Part shown: positions 17,061-26,017 of the stretch, piece by piece
Layout: each line of letters begins with the position of its first letter
Numbering within the stretch: position 1 is the first letter of the stretch
DNA from: Macellibacteroides fermentans
Lineage (GTDB): Bacteria > Bacteroidota > Bacteroidia > Bacteroidales > Tannerellaceae
Direction: 5' to 3'
Assembly: GCF_013409575.1 (NCBI RefSeq)
Contig: NZ_JACCCY010000004.1
Location: 305,901 to 369,900 of the forward strand
DNA length: 64,000 nt
Translations under genes and position numbers: made by a program
The notes under the pieces: generated by a model
Database searches by the model: none
The model's input: only the letters and a program-made list of their open reading frames with translations
Told to the model about the DNA's origin: nothing

Positions 17061-18423
17061 GCGGAAGGGGCAGTTGCGGGTGGTGCCGGTGCCGTCGTAC
17101 CACGATATGGGTCCGGCGGAGCGGAACGAGTTGTTTGTAGTGGCGGCGGTATTGCTGCGTACGGATGTGATGGACGAGGTGAGCGGGGTGCTGACTTCCG
17201 ATATGTTTCTGGATCCGAACCTGGCATTGGCCTTCAGGGCTATCGAACAGGTGTATGCCCGGGGGGTGCTGGTGGATCTGCAGACGGTGGATACGGAGAT
17301 GTTTCGCCTGGATGAGGTGCATGCGACTCGCCTCCAGGGGATTTCCGGTCTGAAGGAGGGGCTGCGCATGGTGCGGGAGGTGAGCAACGTGATGGTGTAT
17401 GCCGCGGAGGTGGTGCGTTTTTACCGGTTGCGGTGCCTGCAGGCTTTGGGGGAGTCGCTGGCGATGAAGGCGAATTTGATGGATGGGGATCCGGATGCTT
17501 TGATGGAGGAGTTGGAGCGGGAGCTGATGGTCTTGCGCCTGAAGTGTGTGAATGGCGATATGGGGGTGCCGATGGAGGTGGCGGGCCGCAAAGTGCTGGA
17601 TTATTTCAAGGAGTTGAAGGCGTCTGGCGAGCTGCCTGTGGGTTGCCCCACGGGGGTGAAGGGCCTGGACGAGCTGATGGGAGGGGTGCGTCCTTGCGAA
17701 CTGATGTTTTTGGCGGCCCGGCCGGGGGATGGTAAAACGGCCATGGGGTTGCACATGGCTTTGGCGTGTGCCCGGGCGGGGTTGCCTGCCTTGTTTGTTA
17801 CCATGGAGATGAGCGACGAGGAGCTGGTGAAGCGGATGTTCGCCAAGTTGGGTGATATTTCGCCGGACAGCATGCGCCTGTATGGTCCCTCGCTGAAGGA
17901 GCTACGCGAGATGGAACGGGTTACGGAGGAGGTGATGCCGGGATTGCCGCTGCGCTTTTTGTTTGCTCCGTCTATTACGCTGGAGCAGCTGCGGGCAAAG
18001 GTGCTGATGGCGGTGAAACGGGGGGAGTGTAAGGTGTTGTTTGTGGATTATATTCATCTGATGCAGTTGCCTAAGGGGATGGAGGCGAATCCGGTGGGTG
18101 GTCTTGGGGTGCTGGCAAATGGCTTGAAGTCGCTGGCGATGCAGGCGAAGATTCCGCTGATTAGCATGGCGCAGATGAGTAGGAAGATTGAGGAGAGGGG
18201 GCCGGCGGCGGTTCCGTTGTCGTCCGATATGAGGGATTCGGGGATTCTGGAGCAGGCGGCGGACATCATTTTGTTTATCCGTAAGCCGGGAAAGAAGGAT
18301 AACCGGGCGAAGTTGCGGGAGGGGACGTTCTTTCTCACCAAAATGAGGAACGGGGGGACCGGGGAAGTGGATTTTAGGTATTCTATCGGGTTTACTTCTT
18401 TTGAAGAGGTTTCTTCCTGTTAG
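17053..18423 (+). CDS. DnaB-like replicative helicase
   Basis: 457 aa. An N-terminal DnaB domain (about residues 15-120) is followed by the RecA-like core: Walker A in ARPGDGKTAM, VTMEMSDEEL, Walker B in VLFVDYIHLM, and SSDMRDSGILEQAADIILFI near the end. It would unwind DNA as a hexamer. The chosen ATG overlaps the HTH gene stop; a longer frame from 16978 lies within that gene. GC-rich codon use here contrasts with the AT-rich capsule genes. Because it travels with an HTH protein and its own primase, it is probably a phage- or element-derived second copy. Confidence 0.92.
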   Translation: MSERKGQLRVVPVPSYHDMGPAERNELFVVAAVLLRTDVMDEVSGVLTSDMFLDPNLALAFRAIEQVYARGVLVDLQTVDTEMFRLDEVHATRLQGISGLKEGLRMVREVSNVMVYAAEVVRFYRLRCLQALGESLAMKANLMDGDPDALMEELERELMVLRLKCVNGDMGVPMEVAGRKVLDYFKELKASGELPVGCPTGVKGLDELMGGVRPCELMFLAARPGDGKTAMGLHMALACARAGLPALFVTMEMSDEELVKRMFAKLGDISPDSMRLYGPSLKELREMERVTEEVMPGLPLRFLFAPSITLEQLRAKVLMAVKRGECKVLFVDYIHLMQLPKGMEANPVGGLGVLANGLKSLAMQAKIPLISMAQMSRKIEERGPAAVPLSSDMRDSGILEQAADIILFIRKPGKKDNRAKLREGTFFLTKMRNGGTGEVDFRYSIGFTSFEEVSSC

Positions 18424-18856
18424 AAGAAATTTCTTCTAATTATACTATTTTTCTATTCCGTTTTCTGTTTTCCCAAAGGTTGGGGTTACCACTTTTTCTT
18501 TTCCTTGATGAAAAGAAAAAGTTCGCAAAAAGAAAAATCAAGACTGCGCCTGCGCGAGCTAAAACTGCCTTCTTCCGGCTGAACGGAAATAAACTCGCTG
18601 CGCTCAAACAGATTTCCGTTTTTATCGCCTGCAGATGTCAGTTTCTTTACGCTCGCTCCGACGAGGTCGGTCCTTTCCTCCTTCCTCTCCGGAATGCGCT
18701 GCGCTGTTCCTCCTTCCTCCTATCTCTTTACTTCCTTTCTTCTTCCTTATATATATGCTATATAATAATGTATACTCTATACTATATATAATGTATGGGG
18801 ATGGGGTGGTTTTGATTTTGTGTAATTGTTTTGTAAAACTTAAATGATATTTATTT
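18424..18856. other. 433-bp gap with repeat copy A and AT-rich promoter-like DNA
   Basis: No gene seen. The first part holds the CTTGAT-loop repeat (copy A); the last 120 bp are very AT-rich and probably carry the promoter of the primase gene. Confidence 0.5.
18492..18672 (+). repeat. CTTGAT-loop interspersed repeat, copy A
   Basis: Begins with a perfect hairpin (18492-18521): CTTTTTCTTTTC, loop CTTGAT, GAAAAGAAAAAG. Then AAATCAAGACTGCGCC, CGGAAATAAACTCGCTG, CGCTCAAACAGATTTCCG and a CGAGGTCGG end. Relatives lie at 45558-45724, 46009-46154 (inverted) and 41650-41713 (worn). Confidence 0.85.
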
Positions 18857-20794
18857 ATGAGTGATTTGAAAAGTAGGGTGTTCATGGTGAAGGATTTTGT
18901 GAGGATCCAGGATTTGGTTGCGGAGTATACGGGGTTGGGTAAAGAACAGAATGGCAAGTTTATGGTGCGTTGCCCGTTTCATGGGGAAAATAATCCTTCC
19001 ATGGTGGTAAGGATCCATAACAAGACCTTTAAGTGTTATGCGTGTGGTGTGTCTGGGGATGTATTCGGTTTCGTAATGGAGATGACGGGTTGCTCTTTCT
19101 ACGAAGCGCTCACTTCCCTCGAAGTAAGAGCGGGCATATCGCCTCCTACTCAATACAATAGTTCTGCGAAGCCTTTCACTCCCAAATCCAAATCTGCTGC
19201 TAATGCGCTGCCTTCCAATTCTGGCGACTCTTCTTCTGGTCTTACAGCTTCTTTTGGTTCGGATTCATCCGCCAACTCAACTGCTGTTAAATCACCTACT
19301 GAAGTGATATCTTCCTCTTCTTCAGGTAGTTCTATTTCAGATTCTAATACTTCTGATGGCATTTCTGTTACCACGGCTTCTTCTGATGGGGCGACTTCTT
19401 CTCCATCTCCTTCTGGCAATCCCGCATCCGGTTCTTCTTCTAATGCTGGCGATGCCACGGCTCTAACTCCTGGTGGGGCTTCGGACGGGACGCTTTTTGG
19501 GTTTGGGGGTGTGAAAAAGGAGGTGAAAAAGGAGGAGGAGTTGTCGAGGGTGATGTTGATTGAGCTGAATACGGATTTTTTGAAGGTGTTGGGTGGGTAT
19601 GATCCTCAGTGTGAGGGGCTGCTGAAGGTGTACGTGGATTTTGAGGTGGGGGTTTCGCCGTGGCATTGGAGCTACCGGGGAGATAAGTTGTTTAAGGGGA
19701 TGTTGGACCGGGTGGTGTTTCCGCTGAGGGATGCCCAGGGGGTGTTGGTGGGGTTCTCGGCTCGCCATAAGTCGGCTTTGCCGCCTCCGGATGGTTGGGG
19801 GAAGGGGTGCCCAAAATATATTAACAGTGCGGGGAGTGCGTTGTTTAAGAAGCGGGAGTTGTTGTACGGGCTGCATCGTACGGCCAAGGCGATACGGTTG
19901 CGCGGGTTTGCCTTTCTTGTGGAGGGGTATAAGGATGTGCTGGCCATGGTGGCGGCAGGGTTTGGTAATACGGCGGGGCTGTGCGGACTGGAAATTACGG
20001 AGGGTCACCTGGATCTGCTGGCGGGGTTGTGTACCCGGGTGGTGCTGCTTACGGATGGCGACGTTCGGGGGCAGGCGGCAGTGCCGAAGTTTGAAGGTTT
20101 GCTTAAGGGTGCCGGCTTCGGGGTGCTTTCGCTTTCGCTGCCCGACGGGGAGGATCCCGACTCGCTGTTCCGCCAATTGGGTGCCGAGGGCTTGCGTACC
20201 TTAATAGAGTCGTTGCTTTGTCCCCCACGCCTTTTATCGCCTGTTTTACCTCCTTCCAACAGTATGTCCGAAGACTCTATTTTACTTTCTGTTTCCGACA
20301 AACTAATTTCACCCCTTCCCGAGTCCTATTTTAGGACCGAAGAGGTTGTTTTACCCTATATAAAGGAGATGAAACCATCTTTTGATGGGGTTGAATCTCT
20401 CCATGCGGAAGTGTCGGAACCTTCCCTTGCAGAGGCAAAATCCTCCTTTGATGGGATTGAATCTTCCCCCGCGGCTGTATCGGAAACCTCCCTTATGGAT
20501 ACAAAATCATCCTTTGATGGTACTGTGTCAGGCTCTCCGGAGGTGAAACCTTCAGGGTGTGATGCGGAAAATAGCGGGGTTCCGAATGCCGCAGGAGAGG
20601 ATACGGCGGAGGTAGAGTCGGCAGCTGTTTCGGAAGAGGATTTGCTGATAAGGGATGTGGACAGTCTGGTGGCGTCGTTGGCCTATGTGGCCCGCCCAAC
20701 AGAGAAACAGCGGATGATTGCCCGCCTCTCTACGCTGCGGGAACGGTTGGTGAAGGTCTCCGTCCTCTTGAACCGCCCGCCCTCGGTGTTGTAA
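18857..20794 (+). CDS. DnaG-like primase (CHC2 zinc finger plus TOPRIM)
   Basis: 645 aa. The CHC2 zinc finger uses C39, H42, C60 and C63 (RCPFHG ... CYACG). A Ser/Thr-rich linker covers about residues 101-215. The primase core follows, then a TOPRIM fold with VEGYKDVLA (catalytic Glu, about residue 355) and LLTDGD (acidic pair, about residue 400). After residue 450 comes another low-complexity part with three 22-residue repeats around SFDG. It would make RNA primers with the adjacent DnaB-like helicase. The disordered inserts are not typical of chromosomal DnaG, which supports origin from a mobile element. Confidence 0.88.
   Translation: MSDLKSRVFMVKDFVRIQDLVAEYTGLGKEQNGKFMVRCPFHGENNPSMVVRIHNKTFKCYACGVSGDVFGFVMEMTGCSFYEALTSLEVRAGISPPTQYNSSAKPFTPKSKSAANALPSNSGDSSSGLTASFGSDSSANSTAVKSPTEVISSSSSGSSISDSNTSDGISVTTASSDGATSSPSPSGNPASGSSSNAGDATALTPGGASDGTLFGFGGVKKEVKKEEELSRVMLIELNTDFLKVLGGYDPQCEGLLKVYVDFEVGVSPWHWSYRGDKLFKGMLDRVVFPLRDAQGVLVGFSARHKSALPPPDGWGKGCPKYINSAGSALFKKRELLYGLHRTAKAIRLRGFAFLVEGYKDVLAMVAAGFGNTAGLCGLEITEGHLDLLAGLCTRVVLLTDGDVRGQAAVPKFEGLLKGAGFGVLSLSLPDGEDPDSLFRQLGAEGLRTLIESLLCPPRLLSPVLPPSNSMSEDSILLSVSDKLISPLPESYFRTEEVVLPYIKEMKPSFDGVESLHAEVSEPSLAEAKSSFDGIESSPAAVSETSLMDTKSSFDGTVSGSPEVKPSGCDAENSGVPNAAGEDTAEVESAAVSEEDLLIRDVDSLVASLAYVARPTEKQRMIARLSTLRERLVKVSVLLNRPPSVL
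20381..20530 (+). repeat. three 66-bp coding repeats in the primase
   Basis: TTTGATGG-type units start at 20381, 20447 and 20513, exactly 66 bp apart, and encode 22-residue repeats around SFDG. They lie after the TOPRIM domain. Confidence 0.8.
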
Positions 20795-20796
20795 AG

Positions 20797-20817
20797 AAGG
20801 GGCTCGCGCCCCTTTAT
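20797..20817 (+). terminator. intrinsic terminator after the primase
   Basis: AAGGGGC, loop TCGC, GCCCCTT, then TTATTAT. It begins 3 bp after the primase stop. Confidence 0.8.
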
Positions 20818-20925
20818 TATAGTTTTTGTTGTAAAAGTATAATAAGAAATGGACTATTTTAAATTTTGATCTAAAATTAAAATAAGGAATAGAGGGAGCT
20901 CCTTTTGTATAATAATAGCTTGGAT

Positions 20926-20947
20926 TTGCAAAAGTGGTTCGAATTTA
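20926..20947 (+). repeat. AAAAGTGGTTCG element, copy 1
   Basis: TTTGCAAAAGTGGTTCGAAT stands just before the truncated ATPase. The same 20-mer is at about 43876-43895, where a second AAAAGTGGTTCG follows. Confidence 0.7.
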
Positions 20948-21826
20948 TGTATTTACCCTCTCAGTTTTCATGAATACCTGTTGGCAATGGGTCAGAAGCC
21001 ATTGCTCGACTTATTATTGAGCCGTGACTGGACGCTTATAAAAAGTTTTAGAGAAAAATTTATACAACAGCTGCGACTGTATTATTATATTGGTGGTATG
21101 CCGGAGGTGGTTCTTTCGTTTAGCGATAGAAATGATTTCAGGGAGGTTCGAGCCATTCAAAAACGTATTCTTTCTGCTTATGAGCAGGATTTTTCAAAGC
21201 ATGCACCTAATGAGATCGTCCCACGTATCCGGATGTTGTGGAATTCCATTCCTGCTCAACTGGCCAAAGAGAATAAAAAATTTATATATGGGGCTGTTAA
21301 AGCTGGTTCAAGGGCGAAAGATTATGAACTGGCCTTGTCGTGGCTCATTGATTGTGGATTGATTCACAAAATTTGCAGGGCTTCCAAGCCGGGTATTCCG
21401 TTGAAGGCTTACGAGGATCCGGGTGCTTTTAAATTGTTTATTGTAGACGTAGGGTTACTTGGGGCCATGGGGGATATTGATGTGAAAACATTGCTTGAAG
21501 GGAATGTTATATTTGAGGAATTTAAAGGGGCCCTGACCGAACAATATGTGTTGCAACAATTAATGATGAAGGAAGATCTGGCTATTTATTACTGGACTTC
21601 GGGAACGTCGACGGCCGAATTGGATTTTATGATTCAATATGCTGGAAAGGTTGTGCCAATCGAGGTAAAGGCGGAAGAGAATCTGCAGGCCAAAAGCCTG
21701 AAAGCATTTTATCAGAGATACGCCCCGGATACTTCCATACGTACCTCCATGTCCGATTTCAGACAGGAAGAATGGCTGGTGAATATCCCGCTGTATGCAA
21801 TCGGTACCTTGCCTGAAATTATATAA
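20948..21826 (+). pseudogene. DUF4143 ATPase lacking its AAA+ domain
   Basis: The reading frame matches the C-terminal two thirds of the AAA+/DUF4143 family. It opens in mid-protein with YPLSFHEYLLAMG (about 20954 on), continues through YYYIGGMPEVV and ends with STAELDFMIQ and PIEVKAEE, the nuclease-like tail. The N-terminal P-loop ATPase half is missing, and no gene start precedes the homology. About 290 codons remain of the usual 400. The deletion end abuts an AAAAGTGGTTCG repeat found elsewhere in the window, so recombination may have removed the front. An internal TTG (20981) or ATG (20987) could still give a short product. Confidence 0.8.
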
Positions 21827-21923
21827 AGGGTGGGGGCTTCTTTAATATCTTTAAATCCTAGCTATATATTTTGAAAAAACTTATTGGGTATTAAAATATT
21901 ATATTGTTGCTTCATAATTATTA

Positions 21924-21963
21924 GAAATAGCCTAAGTCACTTTTTAGTGGTTTAGGCTATTTC
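21924..21963. terminator. bidirectional terminator hairpin
   Basis: GAAATAGCCTAA (21924-21935) pairs perfectly with TTAGGCTATTTC (21952-21963), and a smaller CACT/AGTG stem lies inside. It lies between the ATPase remnant and uxaA, which converge. Confidence 0.8.
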
Positions 21964-21966
21964 CTT

Positions 21967-23454
21967 TTACAAGGTTACTCCGGTTTTAAAGAGGGCTATT
22001 TCTTTGTATCCGTTTATTTCGTGTTTTAACATGGAGCCTTCTGCTACGGCCAGTACCTTTTTTGTAAATTGCTGCAACAGGGTATCCATGGGGGTTCCTT
22101 CCAATAAAATACCGGCATTAAAGTCGAGCCAGTTTTTTTTCTGATTGTATAATGCCGAATTGGTTGCTATTTTTATGGTGGGCACAAAGCTGCCGAACGG
22201 GGTACCTCTGCCGGTGGAGAACAGGATGAGCTGACAACCGGCAAAGGCCAGTGCCGAAGAGGATACCAGATCGTTGCCAGGCGAGTTGAGCAGGTTGAGT
22301 CCTTTTTTGGTTGCCGGTTGGGCGTATTGGAGTACATCGACTACGGCGGAGCAGCCTCCTTTTTGAGTGCATCCCAGTGATTTTTCTTCCAGGGTGGTAA
22401 TGCCTCCGGCTTTGTTTCCCGGTGATGGGTTTTCATAAATGGGTTGGTTGTTTGCCCGGAAGTAGTCTTTGAAATCATTTATGAGGGATACCACCCGGTT
22501 GAATGTTTCGGTGTTTTGGGCCCGGTTCATTAAGATGGTTTCTGCACCGAACATTTCGGGTACTTCAGTCAGAATGGTGGTTCCCCCTTGCCCGATGAGC
22601 CAGTCGGAAAACCTTCCCTGCAGGGGGTTGGCAGTTATTCCGGAAAATCCGTCGCTGCCTCCGCATTTGAGTCCTACTTTGAGTAATGATATGGGCAGAG
22701 GCTGGCGGTGGTCTTTTTTCATTTCCAGCACCAGCTCTTTGAGGAGGGAAAGTCCCACCTCTATTTCGTCTTCCACCTCCTGGGCAATCAGAAAGCGAAC
22801 GCGCGATTCGTCCCAGGTCTGCATTACTTTCTTAAAGGACGTCTGTTGGTTATTTTCGCAACCCAGACTTAACACCAGCACGCCTCCGGCGTTGGGGTGT
22901 TTGGCCAGTGCAGCCAGTCCCTTTTGCGTGTTAAGCAGATCGTCTCCCAGCTGTGAGCATCCGTAATTGTGGGTGTATACCCGTATATCGTCTATATGAT
23001 TAGTGTCTGTCTCCTTTTTGAGGCGATCGATCATGGTTTGTGCAATACCATTTACGCATCCCACAGTAGGGATTATCCACAATTCGTTGCGAATACCCAT
23101 CCTGCCGTCGGACCGGAGGTACCCGTTTACAGTGAGATTGCTTTCGGATACTTCCGTATTGTATGCTTCCTTCTGATACCTGTAGGTAAGGTTGTCGCTC
23201 AGGTTGGTTGCCAGGTTATGGGAGTGAATATGCTGTCCGGCTTGTATGTTGGAAAGCGCCTGTCCGATTGGGTATCCGTATTTGTAGATGTTGTTTCCCT
23301 TCGCAATGGCTTGGGAGGCAAACTTATGTCCGGCCGGGATATCTTCTTTTAGCGTGAATGACGAATTATCGCTTTGAATGAGGTGTCCGGCCGGTAAATT
23401 CCGGAGGGCTACCCATGCATTGTCGGCTTCGTGTATTTTTAGGAATGTATTCAT
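21967..23454 (-). CDS. uxaA: altronate dehydratase UxaA
   Basis: 495 aa, the full single-chain UxaA form: an N-terminal SAF-type domain (about residues 1-85, with DIPAGHKFA) and the large altronate/galactarate dehydratase domain with GYLRSDGRMGIRNELWI, HNYGCSQLGDD, LSLGCENNQ and GLKCGGSDGFSG. It converts D-altronate to 2-keto-3-deoxygluconate in galacturonate breakdown. It lies 15 bp after uxaB, and a terminator follows closely. The adjoining LacI-type gene is divergent and the likely regulator. No uxaC or KDG kinase/aldolase is in the window. Confidence 0.93.
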   Translation of the reverse strand: MNTFLKIHEADNAWVALRNLPAGHLIQSDNSSFTLKEDIPAGHKFASQAIAKGNNIYKYGYPIGQALSNIQAGQHIHSHNLATNLSDNLTYRYQKEAYNTEVSESNLTVNGYLRSDGRMGIRNELWIIPTVGCVNGIAQTMIDRLKKETDTNHIDDIRVYTHNYGCSQLGDDLLNTQKGLAALAKHPNAGGVLVLSLGCENNQQTSFKKVMQTWDESRVRFLIAQEVEDEIEVGLSLLKELVLEMKKDHRQPLPISLLKVGLKCGGSDGFSGITANPLQGRFSDWLIGQGGTTILTEVPEMFGAETILMNRAQNTETFNRVVSLINDFKDYFRANNQPIYENPSPGNKAGGITTLEEKSLGCTQKGGCSAVVDVLQYAQPATKKGLNLLNSPGNDLVSSSALAFAGCQLILFSTGRGTPFGSFVPTIKIATNSALYNQKKNWLDFNAGILLEGTPMDTLLQQFTKKVLAVAEGSMLKHEINGYKEIALFKTGVTL

Positions 23455-23469
23455 TTCTGTCTGTTTTAT

Positions 23470-24903
23470 TTATTCGATGATACGGTATAGTTCTTGTTCC
23501 GGACCGTGGGTCAGGATGTTTGCTGCAGCTGTGCCCACCTGTTCGATAAAACCTGGTATGGCGGTAAAATCGTTGCTCCAGACGGATCGGTTTTCAAGGA
23601 TGTTTTTGATCCATAGCCCGGGTGTATCCGGATTGAATGTACTCCGGATAAAATGAACGGCATCTGCCGCATCATTGGGTTGAAAGCTGATACGGCTTTT
23701 TCCGCTGTACAATACCAGCAGTGAGGCAAGCGAAAAGGCACTGAGCGGAGCTATTTTCTTATATTTATCGTAGTAATCTTTTACCGTGGGATAGTTGCGT
23801 GTTTCCCATTTTGACAGGGAGTTAAGGGCAATGTCCTTCAGGTAATGATTGATGTAGGGATTGTAGAACCGTTCCAGTATCTGGGACGCATAATCGCACA
23901 ATTGCTCTTGATTCTCCGGAATAATGGGAATGATTTCGCCAAAAACCAATTTACGGATATAGGAGCGGATAAGCGGATGCGAGATTGCCTCGCGTACGGA
24001 CAGGCAGTTCAGTTGCAAGGCCAGAGATGCCATGGCCGTGTGTGAACCGTTCAATATACGTACTTTTCGCGTACGGATGGGATGGATATTATCTGTAAAC
24101 ACAACGTTTAGTCCGGCCCGGTGGAACGGAAGCAGCTCTTCTATCTGCGGATCTCCGGCGATGGCCCACAGATGGAAGTATTCGCCCTTTACTACCAGGT
24201 TATCGTCGTAACCCAGTTCCTCTTTAATTTCGTGGATGGAATCCGACGGAAACCCGGGAACGATTCGGTCTACCAGCGTGTCGTAAAAATAACAGCAGTT
24301 TGTAACCCATTGAATAAAGCTCGCCCCGAGGTTTTCTCTTTTTGCATGTGCCAGAACGTAGCTGCGAAGGGTAGATCCGTTGTCTTCTATCAGTTCGCAA
24401 CAGATTATAGATAAACCACTGTTTGCGTTCCCTCCGAACTTTTTGAACCTTTTGTAAAGTAAGGCTGTAACTTTTGCCGGAAAGGTTTTAGGCGGACAAG
24501 CAGACAGGTCGTCCTGGTCGTCGTACCTGATGCCGGCTTCGGTGGTATTGGACAAAATTAATTTAAGATCCGGACTGAGTATCAGGTTCTCGTATGCGTT
24601 GTATTCCTTGTACGGGTTAAGAGCGGTCTGGATACAACTGATAAGGCGGTTTTCTTTAACCGGCTGTCCGTTTTTTATTCCTTGCAGGGTAACGTGATAC
24701 AGGCCATCTTGTTGATTGAGCAAGTCGCTGATACCCTGTTCGATGGGCTGTACAACTGCTACGCCGTGCGCTGTTAGTCCGTCCGAATTTATTTTGTCGA
24801 TCATCCAGTCGGCAAAGCCCCGTAAAAAATTGCCCTCGCCGAATTGGAGGATTGTTATGGGCAATGGCTTTCTGTTTGTTGTTGTCGAGTTTATCGCTTT
24901 CAT
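23470..24903 (-). CDS. uxaB: tagaturonate reductase UxaB
   Basis: 477 aa, mannitol-dehydrogenase superfamily. The N-terminal Rossmann motif is LQFGEGNFLRGF, and RKVRILNGSHTAMA is the conserved C-domain motif containing the family lysine region. It reduces D-tagaturonate to D-altronate, the substrate of the adjacent UxaA. The pair is transcribed away from the LacI-type gene across a 79-bp gap that must hold both promoters. Length matches the family. A fructuronate or mannitol activity is possible but less likely next to uxaA. Confidence 0.92.
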   Translation of the reverse strand: MKAINSTTTNRKPLPITILQFGEGNFLRGFADWMIDKINSDGLTAHGVAVVQPIEQGISDLLNQQDGLYHVTLQGIKNGQPVKENRLISCIQTALNPYKEYNAYENLILSPDLKLILSNTTEAGIRYDDQDDLSACPPKTFPAKVTALLYKRFKKFGGNANSGLSIICCELIEDNGSTLRSYVLAHAKRENLGASFIQWVTNCCYFYDTLVDRIVPGFPSDSIHEIKEELGYDDNLVVKGEYFHLWAIAGDPQIEELLPFHRAGLNVVFTDNIHPIRTRKVRILNGSHTAMASLALQLNCLSVREAISHPLIRSYIRKLVFGEIIPIIPENQEQLCDYASQILERFYNPYINHYLKDIALNSLSKWETRNYPTVKDYYDKYKKIAPLSAFSLASLLVLYSGKSRISFQPNDAADAVHFIRSTFNPDTPGLWIKNILENRSVWSNDFTAIPGFIEQVGTAAANILTHGPEQELYRIIE

Positions 24904-24982
24904 GTTTATTTATTTGTAAAATGATTCTTATATTTGCATACAGACAGAGTTATAGCGTGAACCGAAAATTAATGTATTTTTA

Positions 24983-26017
24983 ATGAAAAAACGTCCCCTA
25001 CGTATAAAAGATATCGCAGAGATTCTCCAAATATCCGTTTCTACAGTTTCGCGTGCACTAAGGGATACCTACGATGTAAATCCGGAAACGAAGGAAAAGG
25101 TGCTTGCCTTGGCCAACCAGTTAAAATATAAACCCAATTTTAACGCGGCTGCTTTGGCATCGGGCAATACTAAAAATATTGGTGTCGTTATTCCTTTCAT
25201 TACTAATTATTACTTTTCGACGGTTATTTCCGGTATCCAGGAGGAGGCTTATACGAACGGGTACAATATTATATTGCTGGTAACCAATGATAGTTCCGAA
25301 AGGGAACTTAGTATGATTAAAAATCTTTCCGTAACGAGCCTCGACGGTCTGCTTGTTTCAATCTCTTCCAATTCGGTAATGAGTAATCATTTTCAGGAAT
25401 TGACAGAAGAGGGGGTGCCTTTGGTATTTTTCGACAGGGTACCGGATGATATAGTGGCATCCAAAGTATTGCAAGATGATTTTTCGGGGGCTTTTCAGGC
25501 TACAGAACATCTTATCTTACATGGCTATACTAAAATTGCCCATATTGCGGGAAGCGAACATCTGTCTTTTACCCAGAGACGATTGCAGGGCTATGTATCT
25601 GCACTCGAAAAATATGATTTACCTGTACGTAAAGAGTGGATTATCTATTCGGGTTTCTCGCAGCAATGCGGTGAATCCGATATGAATATCCTGCTGAACA
25701 TGAAGGAGGTTCCCGATGCTGTTTTTGCTGTAAACGACCGAAAGGCTGTTGGGGCTATTCAGGCGTTGAAAAAGCGGCAGATAAAAGTTGGCAGCGAGTT
25801 TGGAGTGGTTGGTTTTACCAACGACCCGATTTCGACTATTATCGATCCGGCGTTGACAACGATGGAAGAGCCTGCCTTCGAAATCGGAAAAATGAGTTGC
25901 AGCCTTCTTATCAAGCACATTACAAATAAACATTTTCTTCCGAAGGAGATTGTTTTGCCCGGCCGACTGATTATCCGGGACTCTTGTTTGGGGGCCTCTT
26001 CATCGTTGATAGATTGA
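24983..26017 (+). CDS. LacI-family transcriptional regulator
   Basis: 344 aa. The N-terminal HTH (residues 7-27, IKDIAEILQISVSTVSRALR) and hinge are followed by a periplasmic-binding-protein-like effector domain with NIGVVIPF, PLVFFDR and GVVGFTNDP. It sits head to head with uxaB-uxaA and tail to tail with nagA (18-bp overlap of coding ends). This position makes it a candidate regulator of the hexuronate pair, the PUL, or both. A perfect palindrome CGAGAACGTTCTCG near susC is the best-looking LacI-type site in the window; no copy was seen in the 79-bp uxaB gap. Confidence 0.92.
   Translation: MKKRPLRIKDIAEILQISVSTVSRALRDTYDVNPETKEKVLALANQLKYKPNFNAAALASGNTKNIGVVIPFITNYYFSTVISGIQEEAYTNGYNIILLVTNDSSERELSMIKNLSVTSLDGLLVSISSNSVMSNHFQELTEEGVPLVFFDRVPDDIVASKVLQDDFSGAFQATEHLILHGYTKIAHIAGSEHLSFTQRRLQGYVSALEKYDLPVRKEWIIYSGFSQQCGESDMNILLNMKEVPDAVFAVNDRKAVGAIQALKKRQIKVGSEFGVVGFTNDPISTIIDPALTTMEEPAFEIGKMSCSLLIKHITNKHFLPKEIVLPGRLIIRDSCLGASSSLID

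Noticed and set aside
19463..20176. Long antisense frame within the primase gene
   Set aside because: It is His/Pro/Gln/Arg-rich, the typical shadow of GC-rich coding DNA, with no start signal.
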